From Microbacterium testaceum (GTDB lineage: Bacteria; Actinomycetota; Actinomycetes; Actinomycetales; Microbacteriaceae), in NCBI RefSeq assembly GCF_001476655.1, contig NZ_LDRT01000015.1, positions 1 to 51,505 of the forward strand: a stretch of 51,505 nucleotides of DNA, written 5' to 3'. The position numbers were made by a program, and so were the translations under genes. The stretch's first letter is position 1; each line of letters begins with the position of its first letter. A model generated the notes under the pieces. It did no database searches. It saw only the letters and a program-made list of their open reading frames with translations, and was not told the DNA's origin. Below, in pieces: positions 43,920 through 51,505 of this stretch.

Positions 43920-44261
43920 ATGAGCGACGCGGCATCCGACATCTTCGCCGCACTGGCGCACCCGACTCGCCGGCAGATCCTGCAGGACCTCAAGGACGGC
44001 GAGCTGGCCGCGGGCGAGATCGCCGCGCGTTTCGACGCCAGCGGCCCCACGATCTCGCGCCACCTCGGCGTCCTGCGTCAGGCGGGCCTGATCTCGGAGC
44101 GACGGGATGCCAATCGCATCCTGTATTCGCTGGTCGGGGAGCGTCTCGCGCTGTCGGTCGCCGACTTCCTCTCGACGGTGTGCCCGGAACAGATCGTGCT
44201 GCGTGAGGTGCGCAAGCGCCGGACGTCGTCGCGCGATGCGGAGACGGTGGCGGAGGCCTGA
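43920..44261 (+). CDS. ArsR-family winged-helix repressor
   Basis: 113 residues. IFAALAHPTRRQILQDLKDGELAAGEIAARFDASGPTISRHLGVLRQAGLISERRDANRILYSL is a typical ArsR DNA-binding domain. The C-terminal helix has a single Cys (STVCPEQ) and no obvious metal site, so a metal-independent signal is possible. It is divergent from the epimerase gene, over direct repeats that overlap its own -10 box, suggesting that it represses itself and the epimerase. Confidence 0.9.
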   Translation: MSDAASDIFAALAHPTRRQILQDLKDGELAAGEIAARFDASGPTISRHLGVLRQAGLISERRDANRILYSLVGERLALSVADFLSTVCPEQIVLREVRKRRTSSRDAETVAEA

Positions 44262-44324
44262 GGCGAGGGCCGCGCACCCGCGCGCTCGGTCGCTCCGCCC
44301 ACCGTCCCGGGGTGTTCTCCGCGT

Positions 44325-44381
44325 CGAGTGGCCACGAAACCCGGGTGAATTTCCACGGCGTCCGGGTGTTGTGGACACTCG
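44325..44381. repeat. 57-base palindromic intergenic element (copy B)
   Basis: Arms 44325-44347 and 44359-44381 match at 18 of 23 positions. The ends CGAGTGGCCA and TGGACACTCG are nearly those of copy A at 34893-34950, while the inner arms differ (CCCGG in place of the CGCC core). It lies between the ArsR gene and the tRNA-like gene. Confidence 0.7.
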
Positions 44382-44443
44382 GTGAGCGAGGGGGCGCCGG
44401 AAGGCCGGGTCGTCGCGCGGGAGTCGCGGGCGGAGGGGAGAAG

Positions 44444-44519
44444 TGGACGCGACGGCGGGAGTCGAACCCGCCACGCCTTCGGTTATGAGCCGAGGCCCGG
44501 GACCGCCCGGATCGCCGCG
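44444..44519 (-). tRNA. tRNA-Met(CAU)-like gene with non-canonical core
   Basis: A 73-base unit plus encoded CCA folds as a tRNA. The acceptor stem CGCGGCG/CGTCGCG is seven pairs (one G-U). The T arm GCGGG-TTCGACT-CCCGC is perfect. The anticodon loop CTCATAA gives CAU, on a stem with one mismatch (C-A) at its base. The D arm is CCGG-GCGGTC-CCGG, with only six loop bases. Conserved U8, A14 and A21 are A, G and C here, and the discriminator is U. CAU could be Met or, after lysidine modification, Ile. It may be a degraded or specialised tRNA, not a standard one. It lies 36 bases after the GntR gene on the same strand. Confidence 0.55.
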
Positions 44520-44555
44520 ATGTGTTCCCACGCTAACCACGGATGGGCGCGACTC

Positions 44556-45347
44556 CTACGGGCGTTGCGCATCGTGACCGGATGTGTCGTCGTGTGGCGA
44601 AGACGCGCGCCGGCCCTCCAGGATCGCCCGCGTCGAGTGCTCGAGATGCGCCCGCACGGCCCGCTGCGGGTCCGCCCAGGCCTGATCGACGTACGCACGG
44701 TGCTCCGCGGTCAGGGCCCCGGGGGCATAGGCCGGCCGCACGTGCGTCAGCAGCAGGTGCATCTCCGAGTCGAGCCGCCGATACTCCTCGGCGATCCGCG
44801 GGCTGCCCGCCGCGTCGATCAGCGCGAAGTGGACGCGCGCATGCGCGTCGAGCGTGGCCGGCCAGTCGCCGGATGCCTCGGCGGCGGCGAGGGCGTCGAG
44901 GGCGTCGTCGACATCGGCGGGACGGATGCCGCGATCCCGCGCGATCCGCACCGCTTCGGTCTCGAGGGCGCAGCGCAGTTGCTGCAGGGCGACGAGCGCG
45001 TCGTCGTCGAGCAGCGAGACCCGGACGCCGCGGTACGGCTCCGCGGTGACGAGGCGTTCGGCAGCGAGGCGCGTGAGCGCCGTGCGCGCCGTGTGCCGCG
45101 AGACGCCGTGCGCCGCACTCAGCTCCTCCTCGCGGAGGGGCGTGCCGGGAGCGAGCTCGCCGGAGAGGATGCCGGCGCGCACCGCGTCCGCGACGAGGTC
45201 GGCCGCGCGGGGGCCCGGGGCGGCGCTCGTCGCGCGCCCGGGGCTCGCGGGCGGTGCTCCGTCGCGCGAACGCGGTGCCGAGGGGGTGGCGTCGGCGCGT
45301 GAACCCGCCGCGGCGTCGGGGGTCTCGTCACGCGGGGGTCGTGGCAT
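44556..45347 (-). CDS. GntR-family (FCD-type) transcriptional regulator
   Basis: 263 residues from ATG 45347, with AGGAGG at -7. A disordered N-terminal region (about 45 residues, Pro/Ala/Arg) precedes the winged helix DLVADAVRAGILSGELAPGTPLREEELSAAHGVSRHTARTALTRLAAERLV. The C-terminal all-helical FCD domain has ALETEAVRIA, HARVHFALIDAAGSPRIAEEYRRL and EHRAYVDQAW, with the His/Asp spacing used to bind a metal and organic acid. Its start overlaps the end of the EamA gene by 20 bases, so the transporter is probably co-transcribed and may carry the regulator's effector. Confidence 0.9.
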   Translation of the reverse strand: MPRPPRDETPDAAAGSRADATPSAPRSRDGAPPASPGRATSAAPGPRAADLVADAVRAGILSGELAPGTPLREEELSAAHGVSRHTARTALTRLAAERLVTAEPYRGVRVSLLDDDALVALQQLRCALETEAVRIARDRGIRPADVDDALDALAAAEASGDWPATLDAHARVHFALIDAAGSPRIAEEYRRLDSEMHLLLTHVRPAYAPGALTAEHRAYVDQAWADPQRAVRAHLEHSTRAILEGRRASSPHDDTSGHDAQRP

Positions 45348-46233
45348 CCGGAACCTCCTCACGCCGACGAGAGGGAATCGAGACGAGGGCGAGACCGACC
45401 GCGAGGAGCGTCAGGCCGATCGCGCTGACGAGCGTGAGGTGCTCGTGCAGCACGAACAGGCCGAGGAGGGTCGCCGCGAGAGGCTCGGCGAGGGTCAGTG
45501 TCGAGACGGTGACGGCCGTCAGGCGGGCGAGCCCCCATCCGAACAGGAGGTAGGCGACCGTCGTCGTGACGACGCCGAGCCAGAGCGCCAGCGCGAGGCC
45601 GTTCGGGGTTGCGAGCCACGAGGCCCCGGCGAGCAGCAGAACGGGCAGGCTCGCGACGGCAGCGACGCCGAACACCGTCCCCATCACGCGCGTGGAGTTC
45701 CACCCCCTCTCGATGAGCGCCTTTGCGCACACCGTATAGAGGGCGTACGACATCCCCGCCCCGGCCGAGGCGAACAGGCCGCCCGGCGCGAGCGCCACGG
45801 TGCCGCCCGTCATCCCCGACACGAGCACGACGCCGGCCAGCGCGATGGCGGTGGCGAGCGTCCAGCGCGGGGAGGGGAGGCGGCGCGAGCGCACGGCATC
45901 CGCAATCCCCGTCGCGATGGGTGCCGATCCGAGGGCGACGACCGTGCCGATAGCGACGCCGTTCTCGCGTGTGCCGAGGAAGAACAGGGGCTGGTAGGAG
46001 AGGACCCCGATCGCTCCGACGGCGATCAGCGCAGCGGTCGAGAGACGTGATCCGGTGGGGGCGGGCTCGCGCGAGCGTCGCGCGAGGGCGAGCAGACCCA
46101 GGATGCCGCCGCCCACGACGATCCGCGCCGCCCCGACCGCGACGGGGGAGGCGTCCACACCCGCGAGCGCCTGCGCGGTCCCGGTGGTGGAGAAGCACAG
46201 GGCCGCGGCGAGGATCGCGAGGGCGGGAAGCAT
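45328..46233 (-). CDS. EamA/DMT-family transporter
   Basis: 301 residues from ATG 46233 with ten hydrophobic helices in two EamA repeats (ALAILAAALCFSTTGTAQAL...; SYQPLFFLGTRENGVAIGTVVALGSAPIATGIADA; second repeat GAGMSYALYTVCAKALIERG...VTVSTLTLAEPLAATLLGLFVLHEHLT). The substrate is unknown; the family exports amino acids and other metabolites. It is upstream of, and overlaps, the GntR gene. AACAAT stands six bases before the ATG as a weak -10 box. Confidence 0.9.
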   Translation of the reverse strand: MLPALAILAAALCFSTTGTAQALAGVDASPVAVGAARIVVGGGILGLLALARRSREPAPTGSRLSTAALIAVGAIGVLSYQPLFFLGTRENGVAIGTVVALGSAPIATGIADAVRSRRLPSPRWTLATAIALAGVVLVSGMTGGTVALAPGGLFASAGAGMSYALYTVCAKALIERGWNSTRVMGTVFGVAAVASLPVLLLAGASWLATPNGLALALWLGVVTTTVAYLLFGWGLARLTAVTVSTLTLAEPLAATLLGLFVLHEHLTLVSAIGLTLLAVGLALVSIPSRRREEVPDATTPA

Positions 46234-46293
46234 GGATGGATTGTTACACAATTTGCTCCCTCCCGGCGGAGCGGGTGCCCAGGAAGCGCTGTG

Positions 46294-46299
46294 TAACGT
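46294..46299 (+). promoter_or_regulatory. Putative -10 box TAACGT of the membrane-protein gene (leaderless)
   Basis: TAACGT, six bases, then ATG at 46306. Confidence 0.5.
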
Positions 46300-46305
46300 A
46301 GGTGC

Positions 46306-47244
46306 ATGGCGACGACGGCGGGGCGAGGCATTCTGGCCCTGATCGTCGCTGTCGGACTGCTCGTGTCCGGCGGAATCCTGGCCATGCTCGTCGACCCGTT
46401 CGCCCGGACGCCCATCGAGGTCGACCCCACGACCGAGTGGCTGGCGCGCATCCTCTTGGTGCTGGGCGCCGGTTGGCTGATCGTCGGAATGGTCGCGGCA
46501 CGCACACGCCTCGTGCGCCGACCCGGCGCCGCCGCGGCACGCGCGAGCTGGGTCGCCTCGACCCGGCCGTGGCGGGCGGCGGAATCGAGCCTCGGCCTCC
46601 TGCCCCTCGACCGCTGGCTCATGATCATCGTGCCGGCGGGCGTCCTGGTCGCCACCCGCGTCGTTCAGACGCCCCGCGACGGGCTGTGGGGGGCGGTCCT
46701 CGCGGTGATCGGATGGCTCTTCTTCGCGATCGTGGTGCGACTCCTGCTCGGAAGGCGCTCGCCGTGGCCGATCATCGCCGCGGTCGGGGGAGCGCTCGTG
46801 CTGCGCTGCGTCGTCGCCCTCGCCGTGATCGCGGTCTCGGGTCCCGAGGGGATCTGGCCCGCGCTGTGGGCCATGCCCCTCGTCCGCATTCTCTATCTGG
46901 CGCTCGCGTTCGCGCTGCTCGCCTGGGTGTTCGTCGTGGCCGGCTGGTCGCTGCGCCCGCAGCTCGGGCGACGGCGCGCGACCGGTGTCGCCCTGGCCGG
47001 AATGGGGATCGCCTACGCCCTGCCCGCGGCGACGATCGCCGTCGTGGGAACGGGCGACGCCCTGCGCTCGTGGAACGAGCAGATCGGCGTGCTGCCCTGG
47101 GATCTCGCTCGGCTCACCGGTGCCCGCGAGGGCGAGATCCCGACGGAAGCGGTCGTCGCGGCGGTCGTCATCGGTGCGGTCGTGACGGCCGCCGGCCTCC
47201 TGCTCGCTCTTCCTCAGCGCGCTCGCGACCGCTCCTCCCGCTAG
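46306..47244 (+). CDS. Hypothetical polytopic membrane protein
   Basis: 312 residues with about seven hydrophobic helices (about 8-29, 45-62, 103-120, 128-148, 155-177, 190-215, 226-248 and 285-305). The external face carries GTGDALRSWNEQIGVLPWDLARLTGAREGEIPTE. No family was recognised; no catalytic motif is visible. It stands alone between a divergent transporter and the convergent yccF gene, whose stop codon begins the base after its own stop. Confidence 0.75.
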   Translation: MATTAGRGILALIVAVGLLVSGGILAMLVDPFARTPIEVDPTTEWLARILLVLGAGWLIVGMVAARTRLVRRPGAAAARASWVASTRPWRAAESSLGLLPLDRWLMIIVPAGVLVATRVVQTPRDGLWGAVLAVIGWLFFAIVVRLLLGRRSPWPIIAAVGGALVLRCVVALAVIAVSGPEGIWPALWAMPLVRILYLALAFALLAWVFVVAGWSLRPQLGRRRATGVALAGMGIAYALPAATIAVVGTGDALRSWNEQIGVLPWDLARLTGAREGEIPTEAVVAAVVIGAVVTAAGLLLALPQRARDRSSR

Positions 47245-47652
47245 TCAGCCCCCGAGGTTGCGGTCGAACGGACCGCCGCGGCGGATGTCGCGGACCTCTT
47301 TGCCGAGCGGCATGAGCGACACCGGCACGAGCTTGAAGTTGGCGATGCCGAGCGGGATGCCGATGATCGTGATGCACAGCGCGATCCCGGTGAGGATGTG
47401 CTCCAGGGCGAGCCACCACCCCGCGAGGATCACCCAGACGACGTTGCCCAGGAACGACCCGACCCCCGCCGTCGGCTTCGCCACGATCTCGCGCCCGAAC
47501 GGCCAGAGGGCGTAGAGGCCGATGCGGAACGCGGCGATCCCCCACGGGATCGTCACGATGAGGATGCACAGGATGATCCCCGCGAAGAAGTAGCTGACGA
47601 AGAGCCAGAAGCCCGAGAGGACGAGCCACAGGATGTTGAGGATCAGACGCAT
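47245..47652 (-). CDS. YccF-domain membrane protein
   Basis: 135 residues with two YccF domains: ILNILWLVLSGFWLFVSYFFAGIILCILIVTIPWGIAAFRI and LGNVVWVILAGWWLALEHILTGIALCITIIGIPLGIANFKL. Each has two helices and the conserved IPWG/IPLG turn. Function of YccF is unknown; it is often near envelope or transport genes. The ATG at 47652 is chosen because the protein then begins with the first domain; longer frames overlap the helicase promoter. Confidence 0.92.
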   Translation of the reverse strand: MRLILNILWLVLSGFWLFVSYFFAGIILCILIVTIPWGIAAFRIGLYALWPFGREIVAKPTAGVGSFLGNVVWVILAGWWLALEHILTGIALCITIIGIPLGIANFKLVPVSLMPLGKEVRDIRRGGPFDRNLGG

Positions 47653-47715
47653 GCGTTCATCATGACGGGCGGTCCTGGATGCCGGGAGGGCGAGGCCGAT
47701 GTCGGAGCCCCCGCC

Positions 47716-47721
47716 TAGACT
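47716..47721 (+). promoter_or_regulatory. Putative -10 box TAGACT of pcrA
   Basis: TAGACT ends ten bases before ATG 47732, four more than the common spacing here, which would leave a very short leader or none. Confidence 0.4.
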
Positions 47722-47731
47722 TGGACGCGCC

Positions 47732-50164
47732 ATGACCGACGCCTCCACGCCCCTGATCGTCGGCGGTCCCGCACCGTCGGATGCCCGCCCCGACGCCGAC
47801 CTCCTCCAGGGTCTCAACGGTCCCCAGCGCGAGGCCGTGACGTATCGCGGGCAGGCGCTGCTCATCGTGGCGGGTGCCGGCTCGGGCAAGACGAGCGTCC
47901 TCACCCGGCGGATCGCCTCGCTGCTGCGCACACGCGAGGCGTATCCCAGCCAGATCCTCGCGATCACCTTCACCAACAAAGCCGCGGGCGAGATGCGCGA
48001 GCGGGTCCACCAGCTCATCGGTCAGAAGGCCGACGGGATGTGGATCTCGACGTTCCACTCCGCGTGCGTGCGCATTCTCCGTCGCGAGGCCGAGCAGTTC
48101 GGTTTCACCAAGGCCTTCACCATCTACGACTCCGGCGACTCACGGGCGCTCATCAAGCGTCTCGTGAAGGAGCACGAGGGCGACTCGTTCGGCCTCACCC
48201 CGGCCGGCACGCAGAGCCGCATCTCGAAGCTGAAGAACGAGCTGGCGGACGCCGAGTCCTACGCGCGGTCCGCGAATATGAGCGACCCGGCCGAGCGCAT
48301 CTTCGTCGAGATCTTCTCGTCGTACCAGCGCGAGCTGCAGCGGGCCAACGCCTTCGACTTCGACGACCTCATCGCGCAGACGGTCTACCTGTTCCGCGCC
48401 TTCCCGCAGGTCGCCGATCGCTACCGCAAGCGCTTCCGGCACATCCTGGTCGACGAGTACCAAGACACCAACCACGCGCAGTACGCGCTGATCCACGAGC
48501 TCACGCGGCCCGTGGGGTCCGACGCCGAGCCGTTCTCCTCCGGCGGCATGATGATCTTCGACGCCGAGCCGGCGGGTGAAGACGCGGCGTCCCTCACCGT
48601 CGTCGGTGATTCCGACCAGTCGATCTACGCGTTCCGCGGTGCCGACATCCGCAACATCAGCGAGTTCGAGCGCGACTACCCGGGCGCGAAGGTCGTGCTG
48701 CTCGAGCAGAACTACCGCTCGACGCAGAACATCCTCTCGGCCGCCAACGCGGTCATCTCGAACAACTTCGACCGCAAAGACAAGAAGCTCTGGACCGACG
48801 TCGGAGCGGGCGACCCGATCATCGGCTTCACCGGCTACTCGCAGCACGACGAGGCACAGTTCGTCGCCGACGAGATCGAGGCCCTGCACAAGAAGGGTGT
48901 CGACTACTCCGGCATCGCGGTGTTCTACCGCACCAACTCGCAGTCGCGTGCGCTGGAAGAGATCTTCATCCGCTCGGCCGTGCCCTACAAGATCATGGGC
49001 GGCACCAAGTTCTACGAGCGCGCCGAGATCAAGGACGCGCTCGCCTACCTCGTCGCCGTCGCCAACCCGGCTGACGGCATGTCGGTGCGCCGCATCCTGA
49101 ACCGTCCGCGACGCGGGATCGGCGACGTGACCGAGACGGCGATCGCGCGCTACGCCGCCGAGCACGACATCACCTTCCGAGACGCCCTGGCCAATTCCGC
49201 CCAGATCGGCGTCGGGCCGAAGCTGCAGAAGGCGATCGATCAGCTCGACGCGGTGCTCACCGAGGCTACGGCGATCATGCTCCCGGCATCCGGAGAACTC
49301 GCCCCCTCCACGTCGGTCACCGAGGGGCTCACGCTGCTGCTCAACAAGAGCGGCTATTTCGACGCTCTGCGTGCGAGCAAAGACCCGCAAGACGAGGCGC
49401 GCCTCGAGAACCTCGACGAGCTCGTCGCGGTCACCCGCGAGTTCGCCCGGAACAACCCCGAGGGGACGGTCATCGACTTCCTCACCGAGGTGACCCTGGT
49501 GGCGGATGCCGACGACCTCGACGACGCGTCCGGCTCGGTCTCGCTCATGACCCTGCACACGGCGAAGGGCCTCGAGTACGACGCGGTGTTCCTCACCGGC
49601 GTCGAGGAAGACCTGCTCCCGCACCGGATCTCGGCGAACGAACCCGGCGGACCGCAAGAGGAGCGGCGGCTGTTCTACGTCGGGATCACGCGCGCCCGGA
49701 AGCGTCTGCACGTGTCCCTCGCGATGACCCGCGCGCAGTTCGGCGAGGTCACTGTCGCGATGCCGAGCCGGTTCCTGCAAGAGATTCCGGCCGACCTCAT
49801 CGATTGGCGCCAATCGCCGGGCGACGTCAACGGCCGCGGCGGATCGCAGTCGCGCGCCCTCAACGCGCGCGGCCGACGCCCGGGGCAGGCCGGCGGCGGG
49901 AGTCGCTACGGCGATGAACTCGTGCCACTGCCCAAGCGCGCACCAGCCGACCCGAGCAAGTTCCCGAACCGGATTCCGGCGAAAGTCCGCGACAACGGGG
50001 ACATGGAGCTCGCGTCGGGCGATCGCATCCGCCACGACGACTTCGGTGAGGGACGCGTGGATGCCGTGACCGGCGAGGGAGCGAAGCGCGTCGCGCACGT
50101 GCGCTTCGACACCGTCGGCCCGAAGAAGCTGCTGATCAAGATCGCACCGATCACCAAGCTGTAG
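47732..50164 (+). CDS. pcrA: ATP-dependent DNA helicase PcrA/UvrD
   Basis: 810 residues, superfamily 1A. Motif I is AGAGSGKT (47-54); other motifs are DEYQDTNHAQYAL (II), VGDSDQSIYAFRGAD (III), LEQNYRST (IV), TLHTAKGLEYDAVFLTGVEEDLLPH (V) and RLFYVGITRARKRL (VI). It unwinds 3'-5' in repair and replication restart. Between motifs II and III is an insert of about 30 residues (RPVGSDAEPFSSGG...) that standard PcrA lacks. The C-terminal basic linker and the beta barrel DRIRHDDFGEGRVDAVTGEGAKRVAHVRFD form the RNA-polymerase-binding Tudor-like domain of PcrA. It is monocistronic. Confidence 0.97.
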   Translation: MTDASTPLIVGGPAPSDARPDADLLQGLNGPQREAVTYRGQALLIVAGAGSGKTSVLTRRIASLLRTREAYPSQILAITFTNKAAGEMRERVHQLIGQKADGMWISTFHSACVRILRREAEQFGFTKAFTIYDSGDSRALIKRLVKEHEGDSFGLTPAGTQSRISKLKNELADAESYARSANMSDPAERIFVEIFSSYQRELQRANAFDFDDLIAQTVYLFRAFPQVADRYRKRFRHILVDEYQDTNHAQYALIHELTRPVGSDAEPFSSGGMMIFDAEPAGEDAASLTVVGDSDQSIYAFRGADIRNISEFERDYPGAKVVLLEQNYRSTQNILSAANAVISNNFDRKDKKLWTDVGAGDPIIGFTGYSQHDEAQFVADEIEALHKKGVDYSGIAVFYRTNSQSRALEEIFIRSAVPYKIMGGTKFYERAEIKDALAYLVAVANPADGMSVRRILNRPRRGIGDVTETAIARYAAEHDITFRDALANSAQIGVGPKLQKAIDQLDAVLTEATAIMLPASGELAPSTSVTEGLTLLLNKSGYFDALRASKDPQDEARLENLDELVAVTREFARNNPEGTVIDFLTEVTLVADADDLDDASGSVSLMTLHTAKGLEYDAVFLTGVEEDLLPHRISANEPGGPQEERRLFYVGITRARKRLHVSLAMTRAQFGEVTVAMPSRFLQEIPADLIDWRQSPGDVNGRGGSQSRALNARGRRPGQAGGGSRYGDELVPLPKRAPADPSKFPNRIPAKVRDNGDMELASGDRIRHDDFGEGRVDAVTGEGAKRVAHVRFDTVGPKKLLIKIAPITKL

Positions 50165-50219
50165 ACGCGGCGTCCCCTCCGAGTTCACCCGGCGGTGACC
50201 CGCCGACAAGCCGCGCGGC

Positions 50220-50225
50220 TAGGCT
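50220..50225 (+). promoter_or_regulatory. Putative -10 box TAGGCT of the SseB-family gene (leaderless)
   Basis: TAGGCT, six bases, then ATG at 50232. Confidence 0.5.
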
Positions 50226-50231
50226 GGCCCA

Positions 50232-51290
50232 ATGGCTCTCTTCTCGCGCCGGAACAAGTCCGACGACCGCGCCGACACCACGATCGAACCGGGCGAGCAG
50301 CCCGTCGACCCGGCCGGTCCGAGCGACGCCCCCGACTCCGCCGACGCCGGCAGCGACGCCGCCGCGGCACCGACCCCCAGCGTCACCATCTCGACCTCGT
50401 CGTTCCGTGGGGTGGGCGCCGCCCCTGAGACCTCCTCGGCGCCGCCGGTCGCCGCGCGCCCGTCGGCTCGTCAGCCCGGACCGATGGAAGCCCCCGAGGG
50501 CTTCGAATCGGTCCCGGGGCTGCGCGACAACGCGCTGCTCGCGATGGCGCTCGCCGAGATCACCGGCCAGCCCGACACCCCTCAGCTGCTGAACGTCGCC
50601 CGCCAGCTGCTGCAGGGACACGTCTTCCTGCGCGTCAAGGGAGACGCCCGCGCGCTGCTCGCCGAGGGCAAGGACCTCCCGCTCGCGATCGCCACGCGCG
50701 GAGACGAGCAGCTCGTCCTCGCCTACAGCAGCGGTCAGGCCCTCGCCAAGAGCGTCGAGTTCGACGGCGACCGCGACACCTCCGCGATGGGGCAGCCGGT
50801 CATGGCGCTCCTGCGTCACGTCCTCGGCGGCCCGTACGCCGGAATCGTCCTCGACCCCGCGTCCGACGACGCCCGCGCGGTGCTGCCGACAGCGCTGCTG
50901 GAGCGGATGGTCTCGGAAGCGGATGAGGAGCTCCGCGTGAAGACGGCCTTGAGCGAGAAGCGCACCGAGGAGACGGCATCCACGATCGTCTCCGCGATCG
51001 TCGAGGGCGTGCCGCTCTGGATCGCCGTGAACCAGACCGAAGAGGGCGGACCGGTCGGTGTGGCCGAATCGCGCTCCGCAACGGGCGAGCGCTTCCTCGA
51101 GGTGTTCTCGCACCCGCTCGAGCTGCTCGCCCTCGGCCGCGGTGACCAGCCTGTGCCGCTCAAGGTCGAGCAGCTCGCCAAGGCGCTCGCGAGCGACGAG
51201 GAGCTCACCGGGCTGCTCATCGACCCGGCGGGTCCGTGGATTCGTCTGTCGCGCGCCGAGCTCGCGCCGGTTCTCGCGCTCGCGGAGTAA
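50232..51290 (+). CDS. SseB-family protein
   Basis: 352 residues. An Ala/Pro/Asp-rich, probably disordered N-terminus (1-75) precedes two SseB-type domains (about 95-215 and 235-350), seen in the paired segments NALLAMALAEITGQ...LLQGHVFLRVKGDARALLAEGKDLPLAIATRGDEQLVLAYSS and the more diverged second half ending EELTGLLIDPAGPWIRLSRAELAPVL. SseB domains occur in secretion-related and unknown proteins; the molecular role here is not known. TAA stop; a large palindromic element follows. Confidence 0.8.
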   Translation: MALFSRRNKSDDRADTTIEPGEQPVDPAGPSDAPDSADAGSDAAAAPTPSVTISTSSFRGVGAAPETSSAPPVAARPSARQPGPMEAPEGFESVPGLRDNALLAMALAEITGQPDTPQLLNVARQLLQGHVFLRVKGDARALLAEGKDLPLAIATRGDEQLVLAYSSGQALAKSVEFDGDRDTSAMGQPVMALLRHVLGGPYAGIVLDPASDDARAVLPTALLERMVSEADEELRVKTALSEKRTEETASTIVSAIVEGVPLWIAVNQTEEGGPVGVAESRSATGERFLEVFSHPLELLALGRGDQPVPLKVEQLAKALASDEELTGLLIDPAGPWIRLSRAELAPVLALAE

Positions 51291-51326
51291 GCCCGCTGTT
51301 CTCCCGCCGGGCCGATGGGTCGGCGT

Positions 51327-51420
51327 GCGCGGGCGAAACTCCTGAATTCCCGGTGCCCGGCCCCTCCGGCAGGGGCCGAGCGGCGGGGGATCGCCGATTC
51401 CGCAGGAGTTTCGGCCGCGC
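51327..51420. repeat. 94-base palindromic element with CGAAACTCCTG / CAGGAGTTTCG arms
   Basis: Arms 51327-51344 and 51403-51420 are complementary at 17 of 18 positions. Inside is a second hairpin, GGCCCC (51359-51364) with GGGGCC (51372-51377). It starts 37 bases after the SseB stop. The ends are unrelated to the CGAGTGTCCA elements, so this is a different family. Confidence 0.75.
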
Positions 51421-51425
51421 GCGGA

Positions 51426-51495
51426 TGCCGCGGGGTCGGGTTGCCGCGGGGGCGGTTGGCGCGCGCGGGTGCCGCGGGGTCGGGTTGCCGCGGGG
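51426..51495. repeat. 26-base direct repeat, two copies 44 bases apart
   Basis: Copies at 51426-51451 and 51470-51495 share TGCCGCGGGGTCGGGTT followed by GCCGCGGGG. Further partial units run to the window end, so a longer array may continue beyond 51505. Confidence 0.7.
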
Positions 51496-51505
51496 TCGGA
51501 TGGCG

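Overview
The window looks like chromosomal DNA of a high-GC Gram-positive actinobacterium, most likely Microbacterium or a close relative in the Microbacteriaceae. GC content is about 70% by eye. Gene order is typical of that group (glmM-glmS-acpS-alr-tsaE, tsaB-rimI-tsaD, groES under CIRCE control, guaB/guaB3/guaA). Lipoproteins stand in place of outer-membrane proteins, start codons are often GTG, and many genes have a TANNNT hexamer exactly six bases before the start codon, which suggests leaderless mRNAs. No phage, insertion sequence, CRISPR array or plasmid gene was seen. The taxonomic call is inference.

Layout. 1-6208: cell-wall precursor and cofactor genes: the glmM tail, a divergent Ppx/GppA phosphatase, coaA, glmS, acpS, alr and tsaE. 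6286-9940: a compact, translationally coupled envelope module placed between tsaE and tsaB: an OmpA-type lipoprotein with eight exact 17-residue repeats, a DUF3060-type lipoprotein, a DUF4190 membrane protein, an OmpR-type regulator and an intramembrane-type histidine kinase. 9915-14753: an alpha/beta hydrolase, then tsaB-rimI-tsaD, a small membrane protein and a THUMP-like methyltransferase. 14780-17787: groES with two CIRCE operators, rarD and a branched-chain amino-acid binding protein. 18114-22241: livF-livG-livM-livH on the minus strand; the LivH permease carries an unusual secreted N-terminal domain. 22498-30875: guaB, a small unknown gene pair, an ABC-F protein, guaB3, SURF1, DUF3817 and guaA. 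30896-40111: glycosyltransferase, metallo-hydrolase/TetR pair, stand-alone LigD-type polymerase, Bax-inhibitor-1 homologue, glycerophosphodiesterase, renalase-like flavoprotein and a two-gene ABC exporter.

40147-42609 looks like a zinc-homeostasis island: a degenerate COG0523/CobW protein, a cysteine-free L36 paralogue next to a Zur-like palindrome, an ArsR/SmtB repressor and a protein that is 26/98 histidine. 42699-51290: S4 protein, an epimerase/ArsR divergent pair with direct-repeat operators, a non-canonical tRNA(CAU)-like gene, a GntR regulator, an EamA transporter, a membrane protein, YccF, pcrA and an SseB-family protein.

The most unusual DNA-level signal is the heptamer GGATGCC (and GGCATCC), about 100 copies by manual count against about 12 expected from composition. 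It occurs in both orientations, inside and outside genes, and as inverted pairs that form terminators after glmS and groES. Palindromic intergenic elements with shared ends (34893-34950 and 44325-44381), a further one at 51327-51420, and the 6286-9940 and 40147-42609 modules are the other places most worth a second look.
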